This document shows positions 32,701 through 44,048 of a stretch of DNA of 64,000 nucleotides, piece after piece. Origin of the DNA: Cylindrotheca closterium. Its lineage: Eukaryota; Bacillariophyta; Bacillariophyceae; Bacillariales; Bacillariaceae. Each line of letters begins with the position of its first letter. The first letter of the stretch is position 1. The notes beneath the pieces were generated by a model. That model saw nothing but the letters and a program-made list of their open reading frames with translations, had not been told where the DNA came from and made no database searches. A program made the position numbers and the translations under genes. Where the stretch lies: NCBI GenBank assembly GCA_933822405.4, contig CAKOGP040002424.1, positions 663,108 to 727,107 on the forward strand. The letters are read 5' to 3'.

Positions 32701-35700
32701 AAGCAAAATGGCACTGAAGTCCAACCTGGATCACAATACTTGTTCGTATGGGACAGTCTTACTGGTCAATGTCTAATCGGAATCTCAGGAGCCCACTCCA
32801 TGCAATGTCCTGTCGTCATTCCTCATCCTGCCGATGCTTCACTTGTTTGCACAGCAGGAGCTGATGGCGAGGCTAAGGTCTGGGATTTGGAATCTGGAAG
32901 TTGCGTCTTCACGCATACCAACAAAATTGAATTCGGTCCTTCAGTGGACCCTGCAGATAGAAACAAGGTTGCCGGGTATTTGGATGGATACTTTTCTCCG
33001 GATGGTACCACAGTTGTCCTGACTGACGACGATGGTAGAATAACGATATTGGACTGTTCGACTACTATGGGAAGGAATACTTCAAGTTGGGTACGGGAAC
33101 AGTATTTTGCAAACGACTACTACGAGTTGAAATACGACAGAACAGGATATTGCATTGAAAGGGGATCAGAACGACCACCACATCTTGCTCCTAGAGGAGT
33201 TCGCTGCACTCATTCAGGCACTCCATATCCCGATGAAATCAACGAAGCGTTTGGCCGTAGCCGTTTGATTGGACCGATGCCATTGTCAGAGAAACTTTGT
33301 CGTTGGCGCCGCAACCAAATTCGAGGAAAATCAAGTTCGTTAGAGAAACAGATAGTGCCTGCATCTCAATCTGGCTTCGGTGTAGCGATTCGTCGCGGAA
33401 TCAAAGAATTCGATGCGAACTCTACAATCATTATTCGAGGGTCCTGTCACGTTGAAGTTGAGAAGAGTGATTCTGTAACTCAACCAATACAGAGCAATGA
33501 ACGACAAACCACGAGCCCTTCAGGAAATGGATCATCCAATAATAATTCACAGAGGAGCCTTTCCAACAACTTTCAGTGGCGAGATTACGAAGACATGCTT
33601 CATGACCAAGGAGACGATGACATTGATTCCCAGGATGAAGAATTTGAGCCAACTTCAAGAGGCAGACGCCTAAATGATGATGGGGAGAACTCTGATGACG
33701 ATGATGATATTGACGAAGAAATGTACGATGTCGAAGAAGAAAATGATTCATCTCGTCGCAACTCTAGGCGAAGACGCAGTCAGGGACTTGTTGAGGAAAG
33801 AAGGAGTAGAAGACGGAACAGGCGACAAGACAGTCAATTTGTGGACATTGGTTCGGATGATGAGGAAATAGCAGAGTTCATGAGCACCAACAACACGCCT
33901 TCTGGCGACTATCTGCGAGACTTCAACATAGCCGGCCATTTCTGGAGGCTTTCTGGAAGCCGAAATGTGAAGCGTTCGTGGCTCAAGCGTTTTGAAAGTG
34001 ACACGTCCTACAAGGGCCTGAAGACATATACGCCGCAGCTCGGTGATTCGGTGGTATATATTCCCCGAGCTCATTACGAGAGCATCAAAGACTTTCCCAG
34101 CTTATCCCCTCCTTGGCAAAGATGGCCAGATGGTGCTGTTTGGCCCATCGTCAGATGTCGGATTCGCGGTATTCGCTACCGATTTCCATATATCGACTAT
34201 TACAGAAGAGGAAGGTAAGTATTCAAATGATTCGATCCATTGGTTCTTTCCACATCTAACTGCCATTCTCCACAGTACCTCTTGCACAAGCATTGTTGCA
34301 ATCCTGACGCTGGAGGTGACTGGTATCCCTGAACTGTCCACTGATCGCGAATTCCCTTGGCCTAAGCCTTCGTTTGTCCAACCAACGAGGAAGAATGTTT
34401 TTGAGGTACGTCTAGCCGTGTCACCTTTCCCTTTCTTGCTCTGTACGCTAACAGCACTTCATATTTTGCACAAATAGTTGAGCCTCTTTGAGATTGAGCA
34501 AAGCGAGTTTCTTTTGCCCGAGAATCAATACTTGAAGAGGATGCTGTCACTGGAGACAGCGGTGAGGCAGAATGCAATGGATTTCAGTGGGCTGGAGGTC
34601 ACGGTTTGCTACGCCGAGAATGGCGATGATGCTGAATTTGGCACCTATCCAGCGAAGATTGATGAACTTGAAGAAGAAGAAGATTTTGCTCATGCGAGTC
34701 TTAGAGGAAGTGGTTTTGGTACTTTGAATTTGACTTGCCAAGGATTCACTTCTCAATTCAGTCCATGGGAAATTGAAGCTGCCAACACAGAAATTGATAG
34801 ACCCAGTCTAAGTGATGAAGAGAAGAAACTCGTCATGGACAATTTGAACGAACAGCTCAAAAAGAACGAAGTTAGAGAGTACTTCAGCCGGCGGGTGAAT
34901 CAGGTTCGATACTCTGACTACTGGAGCATGGTGGAGGTCGAAATGAGCTTGTTCTTCATTAAGCGTCGATTGGAAGCAAATTACTACGGTTCGAAGTTGA
35001 GTGTAGTTGGTGATGTTCGCCTCATTCGGGACAACTGCATCAAATATAATTCTATGGAAAATGAGCTCTCCGGAATCGCATGTGAGATGTGTGATGAATT
35101 TGAGAGCAAAGTATTATCTGAGACTGAGAGAGTTCAGCTCATCACCGAAGATGAATTCAACAATCTCGTGAACTCTTCTCAAGCGTCAGAAACCTCGGTT
35201 CGCTTACGGGCACGTGACTCGCGGCGACCTTCGTCATTGGAGACTTTGCCGCAACCTGGGCTTTCCTCTCAACGCAGATTATTGCAAAATGAAGGAGACG
35301 CCTTCAGACCACGTCGGTCAAGCAGGTCTCTTGACACCAATCCAGGAACAGAGGTCCTCGGCCGAATGACAAGGCGCCGAGGTGGACCTCTTCCATCCTA
35401 CAATGAAGATGCAGACAACGATGATGATTTTGATAGACCGGAGGAAGAGGAGAGTGGAAGAAGAAGTAGTTCACGAAGATCAAGAGGAGGCGACAATGAT
35501 CATGTATCACCCACGCGAACTCAAAGAGCGAAGCGAGTCAGGTATAACGTGGGCGATGCTGGTGAGGAATCAGATGAAGATGAATACAATTCTCCAGAGG
35601 ATGAAAGTTCTGAGGAAGCCGACGATGACGCTTTGTCGGAGGATGACTTGGATGACGTCCAAGCGAGAAGATCTAATGGCAGAAACTCGGGGAGGTCGTC

Positions 35701-36880
35701 GACAAGAATACGAATCAACCAAAGATCTAATTCTAGATCAAGTTCGCCTAAACGGCCAATGAGATCGAGACGAAACAACAGTGCATCCGTGTACCAGGAC
35801 GTCGACTCGGACATTGACATGGAGGAAGAAGTTGAGGCGCCAGTGAAATCACGGAGACCGAGTAGAAACAACAAGGCGTCCGTGTACCAAGACGTTGACT
35901 CGGAGGAAGGCGAATCTGACGAGGAAGAAGTAGTGGCACCAGCGAGATCACGGAGATCGGGCAGAAACAACAGGGCGTCGAAACCCAAAGACGTTGACTC
36001 AGATGAAGACGCATCTCACGAGGAAGAACCCGAAACTCCAACGAGGTCACGGAGATCTAGAGCAAACAAGACATCAGTCTACGAAGAAGTTGACTCTGAT
36101 GTCGACTTCGAAGAAGACGAAGAAAACAATGACGATGATTCGGAAGACTTTGAAGCTGATTATGCGAAGGGGAAGAAAAAGGGAAGTAGAGGAACAAGGT
36201 CAAAGTATTTCGAAGATTCTGGATCCGACAGTGAAGAGGAGCCAAGCAGAACATCCAGGAAACGATCAGGTAGGTTAAAAACTGTGGCACACGTGCTAAT
36301 CTCACTGGGAATCCAAGAATCACATGATCTAACTTTCTTCTCTTAGGTGGTGCTACTAGTACAAAATCAATCAAACGAAGAAGACGAAGCAGCGAGAACA
36401 AGACCCAGGAGCTTCCTAAACTCAGTGATTGGCCAGAGATTCCCATCAAGGACATATCGAGCGTGGCAAGAGGCATTATTGGGAAACTTGAAAACTTGGA
36501 CACGGATGACACTTTTGCCATTCCTGTGCTTGAGTCATATCCAGATTTGGCAAACGATTATCTGACGATTGTTGACGTTCCAATGGATCTCCGAACTATC
36601 CGAGAAGAGCGAGTGCCTCTTTACGAAAGCATCAAAGAACTTCAGAAAGATTTGATCCTCATGTTCAAGAACTGTTGTGATTTTAATGAAACGGGGACAG
36701 ATCTATGGAACTATGCAGCGTAAGTTGATTTTTGAAGTATCGGACGTTTGACGATTCCATCTCTCACCTAATTTTTGGTTTTCTTTTCCTACCAGAACCA
36801 TGTGGACCGAATTGAACCAAATATTTGTCGATACTTGCGGCTCCCTCAACGTCCTTCTCCCACGTCGATGGACACCATGA
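29747..36880 (+). CDS. BRWD/PHIP-family WD40 double-bromodomain protein
   Basis: Six exons (29747-29995, 30121-34214, 34276-34405, 34478-36269, 36347-36719, 36796-36880) give about 2,240 residues. The order is an Asn-repeat N-terminus, a coiled coil (about residues 255-360), WD40 repeats (about 420-590), a Pro-rich insertion, further WD40 repeats (about 740-1070), an acidic region, and a BRWD cryptic-Tudor-like region (FWRLSGSRNVKRSW onward). A first bromodomain lies at about 1595-1705, then a long acidic/basic repeat tract, then a second bromodomain (about 2110-2225, with YPDLANDYLTIVDVPMDLRTI). BRWD/PHIP proteins read acetylated and methylated histones and serve as CUL4-DDB1 substrate receptors. 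The C-terminus ends soon after bromodomain 2. Single-exon frames here are separate pieces of this one gene. Confidence 0.88.
29844..29872 (+). repeat. AAC trinucleotide microsatellite (poly-Asn)
   Basis: About nine ACA/AAC triplets in exon 1 of the BRWD-like gene encode a run of eight Asn. Such in-frame triplet runs often vary in length between strains. Confidence 0.85.
31741..31998 (+). repeat. Coding tandem repeat in Pro-rich insert of the BRWD-like gene
   Basis: Two copies of a roughly 39-residue unit (core ASPxGRVVVPPLPAxVPPLP) are separated by an AxxAAPQPVAREN-type linker. They lie within an insertion between two WD40 blocks. A degenerate third start (LLPPLPVREGAPAPAPAP) precedes them. 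Confidence 0.8.
35772..36110 (+). repeat. Four coding repeats, about 33 residues each, in the BRWD-like gene
   Basis: Four imperfect copies of a unit with RRNNxASVYQDVDSD followed by an acidic stretch and xAPxRSRR. They sit in the charged region between the two bromodomains. Alternating basic and acidic blocks suggest a histone- or nucleic-acid-binding low-complexity tract; this is inference. Confidence 0.8.
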
Positions 36881-37136
36881 AAAACCATTCTTATTGGGTT
36901 GCATGTGTTTTCGAAATCATTGTGTGGATCTACTCTCTGCATTATTACTTTTTTACATAAAAGAGTGGTCAACGTATTTTTAAAATCAATTTTTTACACA
37001 AGGCGCTACTTTTACACATCTTTGTCATGATGACACTGGGAGGAGATGTTGTTGTGAATCAATCCAGATCTTGCATCAAGGATTGCATCTCAATCTCTTG
37101 CCGCTTTGTTGGAGTCGTTCGTTGCCGCAATCCTAG

Positions 37137-39110
37137 TCAATCCAAATCCCCCATGTCGGTCTGTTCTTTTGACGGAACAGTGTCCAAAAGGTCAACTGGA
37201 GTAGCGGCACTACTTTCAGCAGTCTTATTATCTGCATCTAGATCCGTCGTTGGTGTCGTGTTGTTGGACCCTCCTCCCAGTTCGATATCCACTTCTGGTT
37301 TGTTGGTAGACGGAGGTGCGTAATCCGTGGGTATTATCGTGGGCGAGTTCGCAGCCGTGTCTGGTTCCGTCTCGCCACCAAAGGCTGCCGTAGTATTAAA
37401 TAGTTCTGCATCCTCTGGTTGTTCAGAAATACCAAAGATGGCGAAACCGAGACAGCACAGTATTATGCCAGCCTGAAAAGTATAGCGGTTTGTTAGTTGT
37501 GGTGTTGCGGTGAGGTTGAATGAATAAATGATTGCATTGCAGATATTGATTGTAGTGATATATATGATGAATATGAACGTACCACGAGCAAAAAGGGAGA
37601 AATGATCCAAAAGGATGAAAACGTGGCACCTTGAAGCTTTGCCACAAATAGACACACCAGCACCAAAACGAATCCTTGGGAGCAGCATTTGGTACACAAG
37701 TTGGAGGCGTGGACCATGACTTCGGCTTTAAGATTTTCTCGCTCATCCTCGGTCAAGGGGGTTGGCGGAGACGCTCCTCCTCCTGCTGCATCCGGCGTGG
37801 CAGTACCATCCACTCCAACCGCTCCATAATCGGTACTGGTATTGAGCGGATCTCCTTCGATACCGAATAGTGTGGGATCCTTTTCCGCAGCTTTCTTTTG
37901 TACTTCTGCAAACGTTTGGTAGTTATTCAAGCAAACCAAAACGGAAATCACCCATACTGGCAAGAAAACGAGCCACCAGCTCAAGGTAAAGCTTCCACCA
38001 AGTTGTAGCAGTAAAAACAAACTGAAAATGAATCGAAAGGCGCTCTTGACCAGTTCTTGTCGAGCTGCACTCTTGGCTCGGATGGCTTCTTGGAAATCTT
38101 CCCCTTCTAAAGACGACACAACCGCATATCCTTCCTTGACCGCTTCCTTTTCTTCTTCTGTAAATTCAGCGGTTGATTTTCCTAAGGCAGCTTCCAAGTC
38201 TGCAATGGTCACAATCTTCATTTTCGTCATGGGCCATTTCTTGTAGACGGACATAAGCTCCCACAAGTAATATGGCAAAAATGCCATCAACCAACTTCCT
38301 CCAAAGGAGTCGTCCAACTTGAGAGTGGCAAAGATTTCGAAAAGAGTAAGCAAGCCAAATCGAAAGAAGGACATGTATCTCTTTGGCATTGGAAGGGGAT
38401 CCGACCATTCTTCTTCTGGGATGTGTTCCGGTCTCTCAATGGGTCCCATCATGATCAGTCGAACATGATAAAACACCAAAAAGCCGTCCCAAATCCACAG
38501 GGGTATAAAGGTTGCAAACCAGGAAGCATTTTCTCCAAAGGATCCGTCCAAATGCAAACAAATAAAGATAGGCAAGAGAAGAATAGCCACTGCCACTGCC
38601 ACAAAAATGGCAAAAATCTTGGCCCTATCCACAACAGAGGACTTGCTAAAGTTCGTGGCCAAATCTTGAGGATCAATGCTGAACGGCTCGTCAATCCATT
38701 TCATTCCTCTTGCTCCTATAGCATCGTAGGTTTCTCTCTTATGTGGATCACTGAGCACCTCGTAGGCTTCCTTCATTTTGGTGAATTCTGCCTGAAGTTC
38801 ATCCGTCACGGTTTGACCTCGTTGGGCCAGTTTGTCGGCTATATAGGTGCAAGTAAGTAAGGACAACGAATGAATGAATGAATCAATCGGTTAGAGTCAA
38901 GCAGCATATACAACTCAACTCAACTCAACTCAAGAATATAATAAAATACTCACGATGCATTTGGAGACTCTTTCTTTTGTAGGCTTTCTTCACGTCCTCC
39001 GCACTCGCATCTCGTTCCACGCCCAACAAATCGTAATAATTGGTTTCAGATTCATCGTCACCCAGAAACGACTTGCAACAAAACACGAAGAATGAAAGAT
39101 CCAATCTCAT
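37137..39110 (-). CDS. Multi-pass membrane J-domain protein
   Basis: Three exons (39110-38954, 38838-37583, 37472-37137) give 582 residues. The J domain is at the N-terminus: NYYDLLGVERDASAEDVKKA, with the HPD motif created only by splicing (CAT C in exon 1 joined to CC GAC in exon 2). The YEVLSDPHKRETYDAIG end follows. After this come about eight hydrophobic helices in repeated pairs with LDGSFGENASW, LDDSFGGSWLM and LGGSFTLSWWL motifs, suggesting an internal repeat of a membrane unit. The C-terminal ~110 residues start with a last helix and end in an acidic Thr/Ser-rich tail. J proteins stimulate Hsp70; the topology would place the J domain at the cytosolic face of an endomembrane. The 5' frame above ATG 39110 has no ATG. 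Confidence 0.85.
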
Positions 39111-39547
39111 GATTATTGTTGTTCGTTGTTCTTTGTTGTTTGTTGTATTGGGTAGTAGTACTGTACTGTTGCTAGTTCCCGTACTCTTGCACCACGACTT
39201 CGGTCCGTCAACTTCTCTGTTTTCGTTTTTCCACTTTCCATTCACAAGCCTCTCATTCTGTTGTTCGTCTAGGAATGAAACAGCTTCACTTAACGGATAT
39301 ATTTTTGTTCATTCCTCAATCCTCAGTGCTGTAGATATTTTATTATCGCAAATGGTCCAAGTAGTCGAATACTCAAGTACTATTCTAGTTCCCTGCACAA
39401 ACAGCTGTCCGTCAATCGACCATCATATTGATTTCAGATTGACTTCCATCTTCCATCCCGTTGTTGTTATTCCAAGCACATTTAGAATACTTTCAGTGCT
39501 TCTTCCTTTGCAACTACTGATTTTACAATATAACCCCTATAAGCAGC

Positions 39548-40870
39548 ATGACCAAAAAGGCATACATGACAATCCAAGCGGGGAATGCGCAGCCAGAGCG
39601 TCTCGATTTGGTGTTGTATCATGATTCGGTCCCACGTACTGTGGCCAATTTCTGTCACTATTTGCAGGCTTCAGACAATAAGGGATACAAGAATTCAACC
39701 TTTCATCGCATCATCAAAGGTTTCATGGCCCAAGGGGGTGACTTTTTGAATTCCGATGGAACGGGTAGCACCTCCATTTATGGCAAGACCTTTCCAGATG
39801 AAAACTTTTTGCATCGACACCTTCAACCTGGAACCCTGTCTATGGCCAACAGTGGAAAAGACACCAATGGGAGTCAATTTTTCATTACCTTTCGTCCAAC
39901 ACCACATTTGGATGGAAAACATGTTGTCTTTGGACATGTAGACTTGAGCACACCAGAGAGTCTAGCCACATTGGAACGATTGGAGGCTGTGCGAACAGTC
40001 AGGGATGACAAGCCACACAGTCCGGTTCGAATTGTGGATTGTGGTGTTGAAGAGGAAGAGGAGGAAGAGGAACCAGAAAACAAACATCAAGAAGTGGCAA
40101 GCGTCAAGACTACCGACACTATTCCAGAAGAAGAAGAAGAAGATTCAAACGAGTTGGAATTGCCAGAATCCGAAGACGAGGAACCACCCAAAACAAAGGC
40201 AGAAGCCATCAAAAGAAGGATGCGAAAACTCAAACTCAAAATGAATCAAGCTCGACAATTGAACAAGCAAGAAGTTTTAAAGGAGGGAGAGCGCTTGACT
40301 AGTGTTGAGGGCGCGACAGCCGTTCGCAAGCGGCAAATCAGAAAGGATAAGAAGATGAACGAAGCGGACTGGAAGGCAAAAAATTCCAAGGCATTTGGTG
40401 TAGCTGCGGCTCATGGTATTGATGGAAAACACTTGGTGCAACAAGCGGATTCAAGTCTCAAAGCAGCCTTTAAAAAGAAGGCCAAGGCCAAGGCAAATCG
40501 ATTTGAAATGCAAGATTATTACAATTCCGAAGGTCAGCATCGAAACTACGAACGAAATCTCAAAAGTCTGGTAACGGCAGCTGCACCTCTGGACGATGCA
40601 CACAATTCTACCGAAACCTTTAATCCAATTGCTGTGAACAATGCATCCGACGAAGCAAGAGAGCGAGCGGGAGCCCGTAATTTGGCAACCGAGATGAAAC
40701 GAAGAATTGAAAAGCAGGCCAAGAAGAAGAGGGAGAGGATGGAGTTTGAAGAAACTGACGTCAGTTATATCAACAGTAGAAACAAGAGATTCAATCAAAA
40801 GATTAGCCGCAACTTTGACAAGAGCACTGCCGAAATTCGGCAAAACTTGGAACGGGGAACGGCGCTGTAG
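39548..40870 (+). CDS. Cyclophilin-type prolyl isomerase fused to SYF2 splicing factor
   Basis: A single uninterrupted exon of 440 residues. Residues about 1-170 are a cyclophilin domain with FHRIIKGFMAQGGD and MANSGKDTNGSQFFIT, so the catalytic Arg, Phe and Gln region is intact; the usual Trp before LDGKHVVFG is His. An acidic low-complexity linker (about 170-215) follows. Residues about 218-440 match SYF2/p29: the MRKLKLKMNQARQLNKQEVLKE helix and the highly conserved end DVSYINSRNKRFNQK...TAEIRQNLERGTAL. SYF2 is a component of the NTC/Prp19-associated spliceosome, and several cyclophilins also bind spliceosomes. The fusion places both in one chain. Confidence 0.9.
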   Translation: MTKKAYMTIQAGNAQPERLDLVLYHDSVPRTVANFCHYLQASDNKGYKNSTFHRIIKGFMAQGGDFLNSDGTGSTSIYGKTFPDENFLHRHLQPGTLSMANSGKDTNGSQFFITFRPTPHLDGKHVVFGHVDLSTPESLATLERLEAVRTVRDDKPHSPVRIVDCGVEEEEEEEEPENKHQEVASVKTTDTIPEEEEEDSNELELPESEDEEPPKTKAEAIKRRMRKLKLKMNQARQLNKQEVLKEGERLTSVEGATAVRKRQIRKDKKMNEADWKAKNSKAFGVAAAHGIDGKHLVQQADSSLKAAFKKKAKAKANRFEMQDYYNSEGQHRNYERNLKSLVTAAAPLDDAHNSTETFNPIAVNNASDEARERAGARNLATEMKRRIEKQAKKKRERMEFEETDVSYINSRNKRFNQKISRNFDKSTAEIRQNLERGTAL

Positions 40871-41075
40871 CCTTTGAATTTCATAATCTATCAATTGGTC
40901 TTTTGCTTCTACAGCTCCTCAATGGTGGATGCAGGAAGCGGGGAAAGTCGAGCCAATGACTACATAATTCTTGCATTCTAATAAAACTCATATATAAAAT
41001 ACTATTATTTCAAGTTATTCTGGGCTGGTAGCTACTGCTAGACTTTTCCGTCAAGCCTATTTTCCCTTGTGTGTG

Positions 41076-44048
41076 CTAGGGCTGCGTAGTCACCAATTTT
41101 TGTCCATTCGAATCAAGTAGATTCGCGGCAGGTACATTTTCACTATCTAGCTCTCCATTGCAATTGGCAAAGTAATTGGGATCAGGAAATCCATGCACTG
41201 TACTATCTGGGTGTGTCTTGTGGTGAATGGATGACCAAGTACATTGGTTGGTAGCACCCGTCGTCATGGATGTACCAATCGTAAATGTCAATCCATGGAG
41301 AAAAGCAAACTTGAGTCTCTTGAGAAGATTTCGACCGTCAGGGTTGTTTGGGAGGTAGGCAGTTGCATGCTTGTCCGGGTGGGGTTGTCCTGGATTCTCG
41401 TGGTAGTGCTTTTGGGTTCCTGCCTGCATGGAGTACACAATCACAATCGTGTCCCAAGCCGCAAATCCGCTGCACTTCAGATTATAGGTGATACTGATAG
41501 ACATGGAACCAGATGGCGATTTTCCAAGCGGCGTTCCGATGCATTTGCGACAAGTTGGACATTTGGAACCGAACTTGCAAGCTTGCTCGATACAGTCTTT
41601 GTGAAATACATGGTTGCATACCTTCAAAGCGACACAGCACGAAGGATCGGAAAGGGCATCGTGACAGATAACACAGTCACTCTGAAAGTTGCACGATGAA
41701 GGAGGAAGGCAGAAGGCTTCGTTTGGGTTGACAGCACCAGAGAGCCTTTCTGGAGCAATGTATCCAACTACAGCTTGTTGCATTGTTCCATTTTGGGGAT
41801 TGAGTCTGACTGTAGCCCCGTATCTATGAGGTATGGCAGAGCTTGAAATGGTTGTGGAAGCTGAACCCGTACCAAAAGCCCTACCAACACCCACACCAAA
41901 AGGCTGGGCAATGGGAGGAATCCCACCAAGTACAGTTTGTTTCTTTGTACCATTGACATCAAGTAGGTTTGCTGCAGGGACATTTTCGCTATCTAGCTCT
42001 CCATTGCAATTGGCAAAGTAATTGGGATCAGGAAATCCATGCACTCCGCTGTTGGGCGACGTCTTGTGGTGAATGGAGGACCAAATACATTGGTTGGTAG
42101 CACCCGTCGTTATGGAGGTACCAATAGTAAATGTCAATCCATGGAGAAAGGCAAACTTGAGTCTCTTGAGTAGGCTTTGACCGTCAGAGTTGTTGGGAAG
42201 ATAGGCAGTTACGTACTTGCCAGAATGCGATTGTCCTGGATTCTCGTGGTAGTGCTTTTGGATTCCTGCTCGTATGGAATATGCAATCACAATCGTGTCG
42301 CAGTTTGCAAATCCGCTGCATTTCATACCATTGAAGACAGGAGGGATCATGATAGACATGGATCCCGATGGTGATTTCCCAAGCGGCGTTCCGATGCATT
42401 TGCGACAAGTGGGACATTTGGAACCAGACTTGCAAGCTTGCTCGATACAGTCTTTGTGAAATACATGGTTGCATACCTTCACAGCGACACAAGACCGAGG
42501 ATCGGAAAGAGCATCGTGACAGATAGCACAGTCAATTTGAAAGTTGCATGATGAAGGAGGAAGGCAGAAGGCTTCGTTTGGGTTGACAGTACCAGCGAGC
42601 CTTTCTGGAGCAATATATTGAAATAGACCTTGCTTCCTTGGTCCATAATGTATTGGGCCTGGGAAATTTGTGGAAGAAGGGTCTGTATACCGGTAGCAAG
42701 TCAGTGGTGCTCCGGTCAAGCCTGGATTGAAAACTTGGTCGAGGATCGCTTGCAGCGATCTGGTTAATCTTTGGATGAAATCTTGCCCTTCTTGAGATCC
42801 AACTAGCCCCATGTCGTACTTAATCATGGGCAAGCATTGGGCAGAGGTCTTGAGGACGACGATTTCGCGATCGGGCACAAGAACAGTGTTGGCACCATCA
42901 GTAGTTTGTTGCCCAAACGTTTTCATAGTTCCCAGTAAACGACCGACGATCAGTCCAGTGTTACCATAGCCCGCAAACTTTGTTGGACTGTTCCCAGTAT
43001 AGACACCGTCACCATAAGTGCTGCCATGGAATCGGTGAGCTTGTATTCCTTGCGAATCTCGTTCGTTCCTGGTCATGAGACCATTTGTACGAATGCTGTT
43101 CAAATTTGTGGAATCGGTATAGTGGTATCCGATATCAACAAACCCGAGAATCCCAGAAGCAAGAAATTCGCGCTGCTTCTCCAATAGATTTTTGGCCAAG
43201 AAGACCATATCATCGGTGCTCACCGAGTCAAAGTTCTGAGCAAAGTTGGGATACTCGTTCTTGGCTTGGTCCTTGGTATTTTTGGTCAGTTCCAGAATCT
43301 CCTGAACCACAAGGACGGCTTTACCATAGGGGGACTTGGTCATTGCTTCATGTTCCTTCTCAGCATCTGCCTTCTTGAGCTGATACTCCTGCTCTTGTAT
43401 AGTAGAAGCTAGTTGATAGTCCAATTTTCGCTGCGGAGACGAAGAGAGAGATGGAATGTTTAGGTTGAGATTTTGTATATCTTGGTTGGTCTGTCGCCGC
43501 TTTGAATCCGTAACATTATCAACTCCAGGTTGGTATCGGCACTTGCTGGGTGTAGTAGGAGGAGAAGTTGGCAATGCTGCGGGCTTGCAGTCATTGTTAG
43601 TACCAACCACGGTTGCCTTCTCTTTCATCCTTGTTGAAATTTTTGGTGTCTCTCCTTCGCCTTTAAGGTACACATGGGGATCGACGTCTGAGTCTATTGC
43701 AGTGGGTGGGCTCTTCCTATTGCGCGCTACGGCGTTAGTGTTCGCTGTATCTTCTGGAGACTCTTTTGTTATTTTGACCGCAGCGTTTTTGGATCCTTCT
43801 GAAGCCTTCTCGCAGTTACTGAGAGACGCAAGGAGACCGTCATCTGAAGAGTCAAATGTAGGTCTCTTCCGATTGGCAGTCGCAGCTACCGCATTCGCTG
43901 ACGGTGGATCCAAAAAAGATCCTTTTTTGGATCCATCTTGAGATTGGTGTTGCCACTGCTTTCTTTGTCTATGAGACGGCAATGCGGCCGGCTTGCGGTC
44001 GTCCTCGCTATCAGTCGCTTTCGACTCCTCGTGATTGCTTGGCATCAT
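41076..44048 (-). CDS. PARP-like / (RING-Deltex)x2 fusion protein, copy 1
   Basis: A single exon of 990 residues. Residues 1-210 are disordered and basic/acidic. A helical region (about 210-300) precedes a PARP-like ADP-ribosyltransferase domain (about 300-440) with GYHYTDSTNLNSIRTNGL, YGDGVYTG and REIVVLKTSAQCLPMIKY, giving candidate triad His309, Tyr350, Glu395. Then come two RING-Deltex modules. RING 1 is 507-551 (CAIC...CNHVFHKDC...CPTC) and its Deltex C-terminal domain 553-690. RING 2 is 792-836 and its DTC 838-978. Both DTCs keep GTSxTTGATNQC, IHHKT and HGFPDPNYF, the residues that bind ADP-ribose and act in catalysis in animal Deltex proteins. The product should be a ubiquitin ligase linked to ADP-ribosylation. 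The double module is unique to this copy. Confidence 0.85.
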   Translation of the reverse strand: MMPSNHEESKATDSEDDRKPAALPSHRQRKQWQHQSQDGSKKGSFLDPPSANAVAATANRKRPTFDSSDDGLLASLSNCEKASEGSKNAAVKITKESPEDTANTNAVARNRKSPPTAIDSDVDPHVYLKGEGETPKISTRMKEKATVVGTNNDCKPAALPTSPPTTPSKCRYQPGVDNVTDSKRRQTNQDIQNLNLNIPSLSSSPQRKLDYQLASTIQEQEYQLKKADAEKEHEAMTKSPYGKAVLVVQEILELTKNTKDQAKNEYPNFAQNFDSVSTDDMVFLAKNLLEKQREFLASGILGFVDIGYHYTDSTNLNSIRTNGLMTRNERDSQGIQAHRFHGSTYGDGVYTGNSPTKFAGYGNTGLIVGRLLGTMKTFGQQTTDGANTVLVPDREIVVLKTSAQCLPMIKYDMGLVGSQEGQDFIQRLTRSLQAILDQVFNPGLTGAPLTCYRYTDPSSTNFPGPIHYGPRKQGLFQYIAPERLAGTVNPNEAFCLPPSSCNFQIDCAICHDALSDPRSCVAVKVCNHVFHKDCIEQACKSGSKCPTCRKCIGTPLGKSPSGSMSIMIPPVFNGMKCSGFANCDTIVIAYSIRAGIQKHYHENPGQSHSGKYVTAYLPNNSDGQSLLKRLKFAFLHGLTFTIGTSITTGATNQCIWSSIHHKTSPNSGVHGFPDPNYFANCNGELDSENVPAANLLDVNGTKKQTVLGGIPPIAQPFGVGVGRAFGTGSASTTISSSAIPHRYGATVRLNPQNGTMQQAVVGYIAPERLSGAVNPNEAFCLPPSSCNFQSDCVICHDALSDPSCCVALKVCNHVFHKDCIEQACKFGSKCPTCRKCIGTPLGKSPSGSMSISITYNLKCSGFAAWDTIVIVYSMQAGTQKHYHENPGQPHPDKHATAYLPNNPDGRNLLKRLKFAFLHGLTFTIGTSMTTGATNQCTWSSIHHKTHPDSTVHGFPDPNYFANCNGELDSENVPAANLLDSNGQKLVTTQP

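Noticed and set aside
35994..36278. Alternative frame gene in the charged region of the BRWD-like gene
   Set aside because: It is a shadow of GA-rich repeats. The main frame shows clear four-fold protein repeats and splices cleanly into bromodomain 2.
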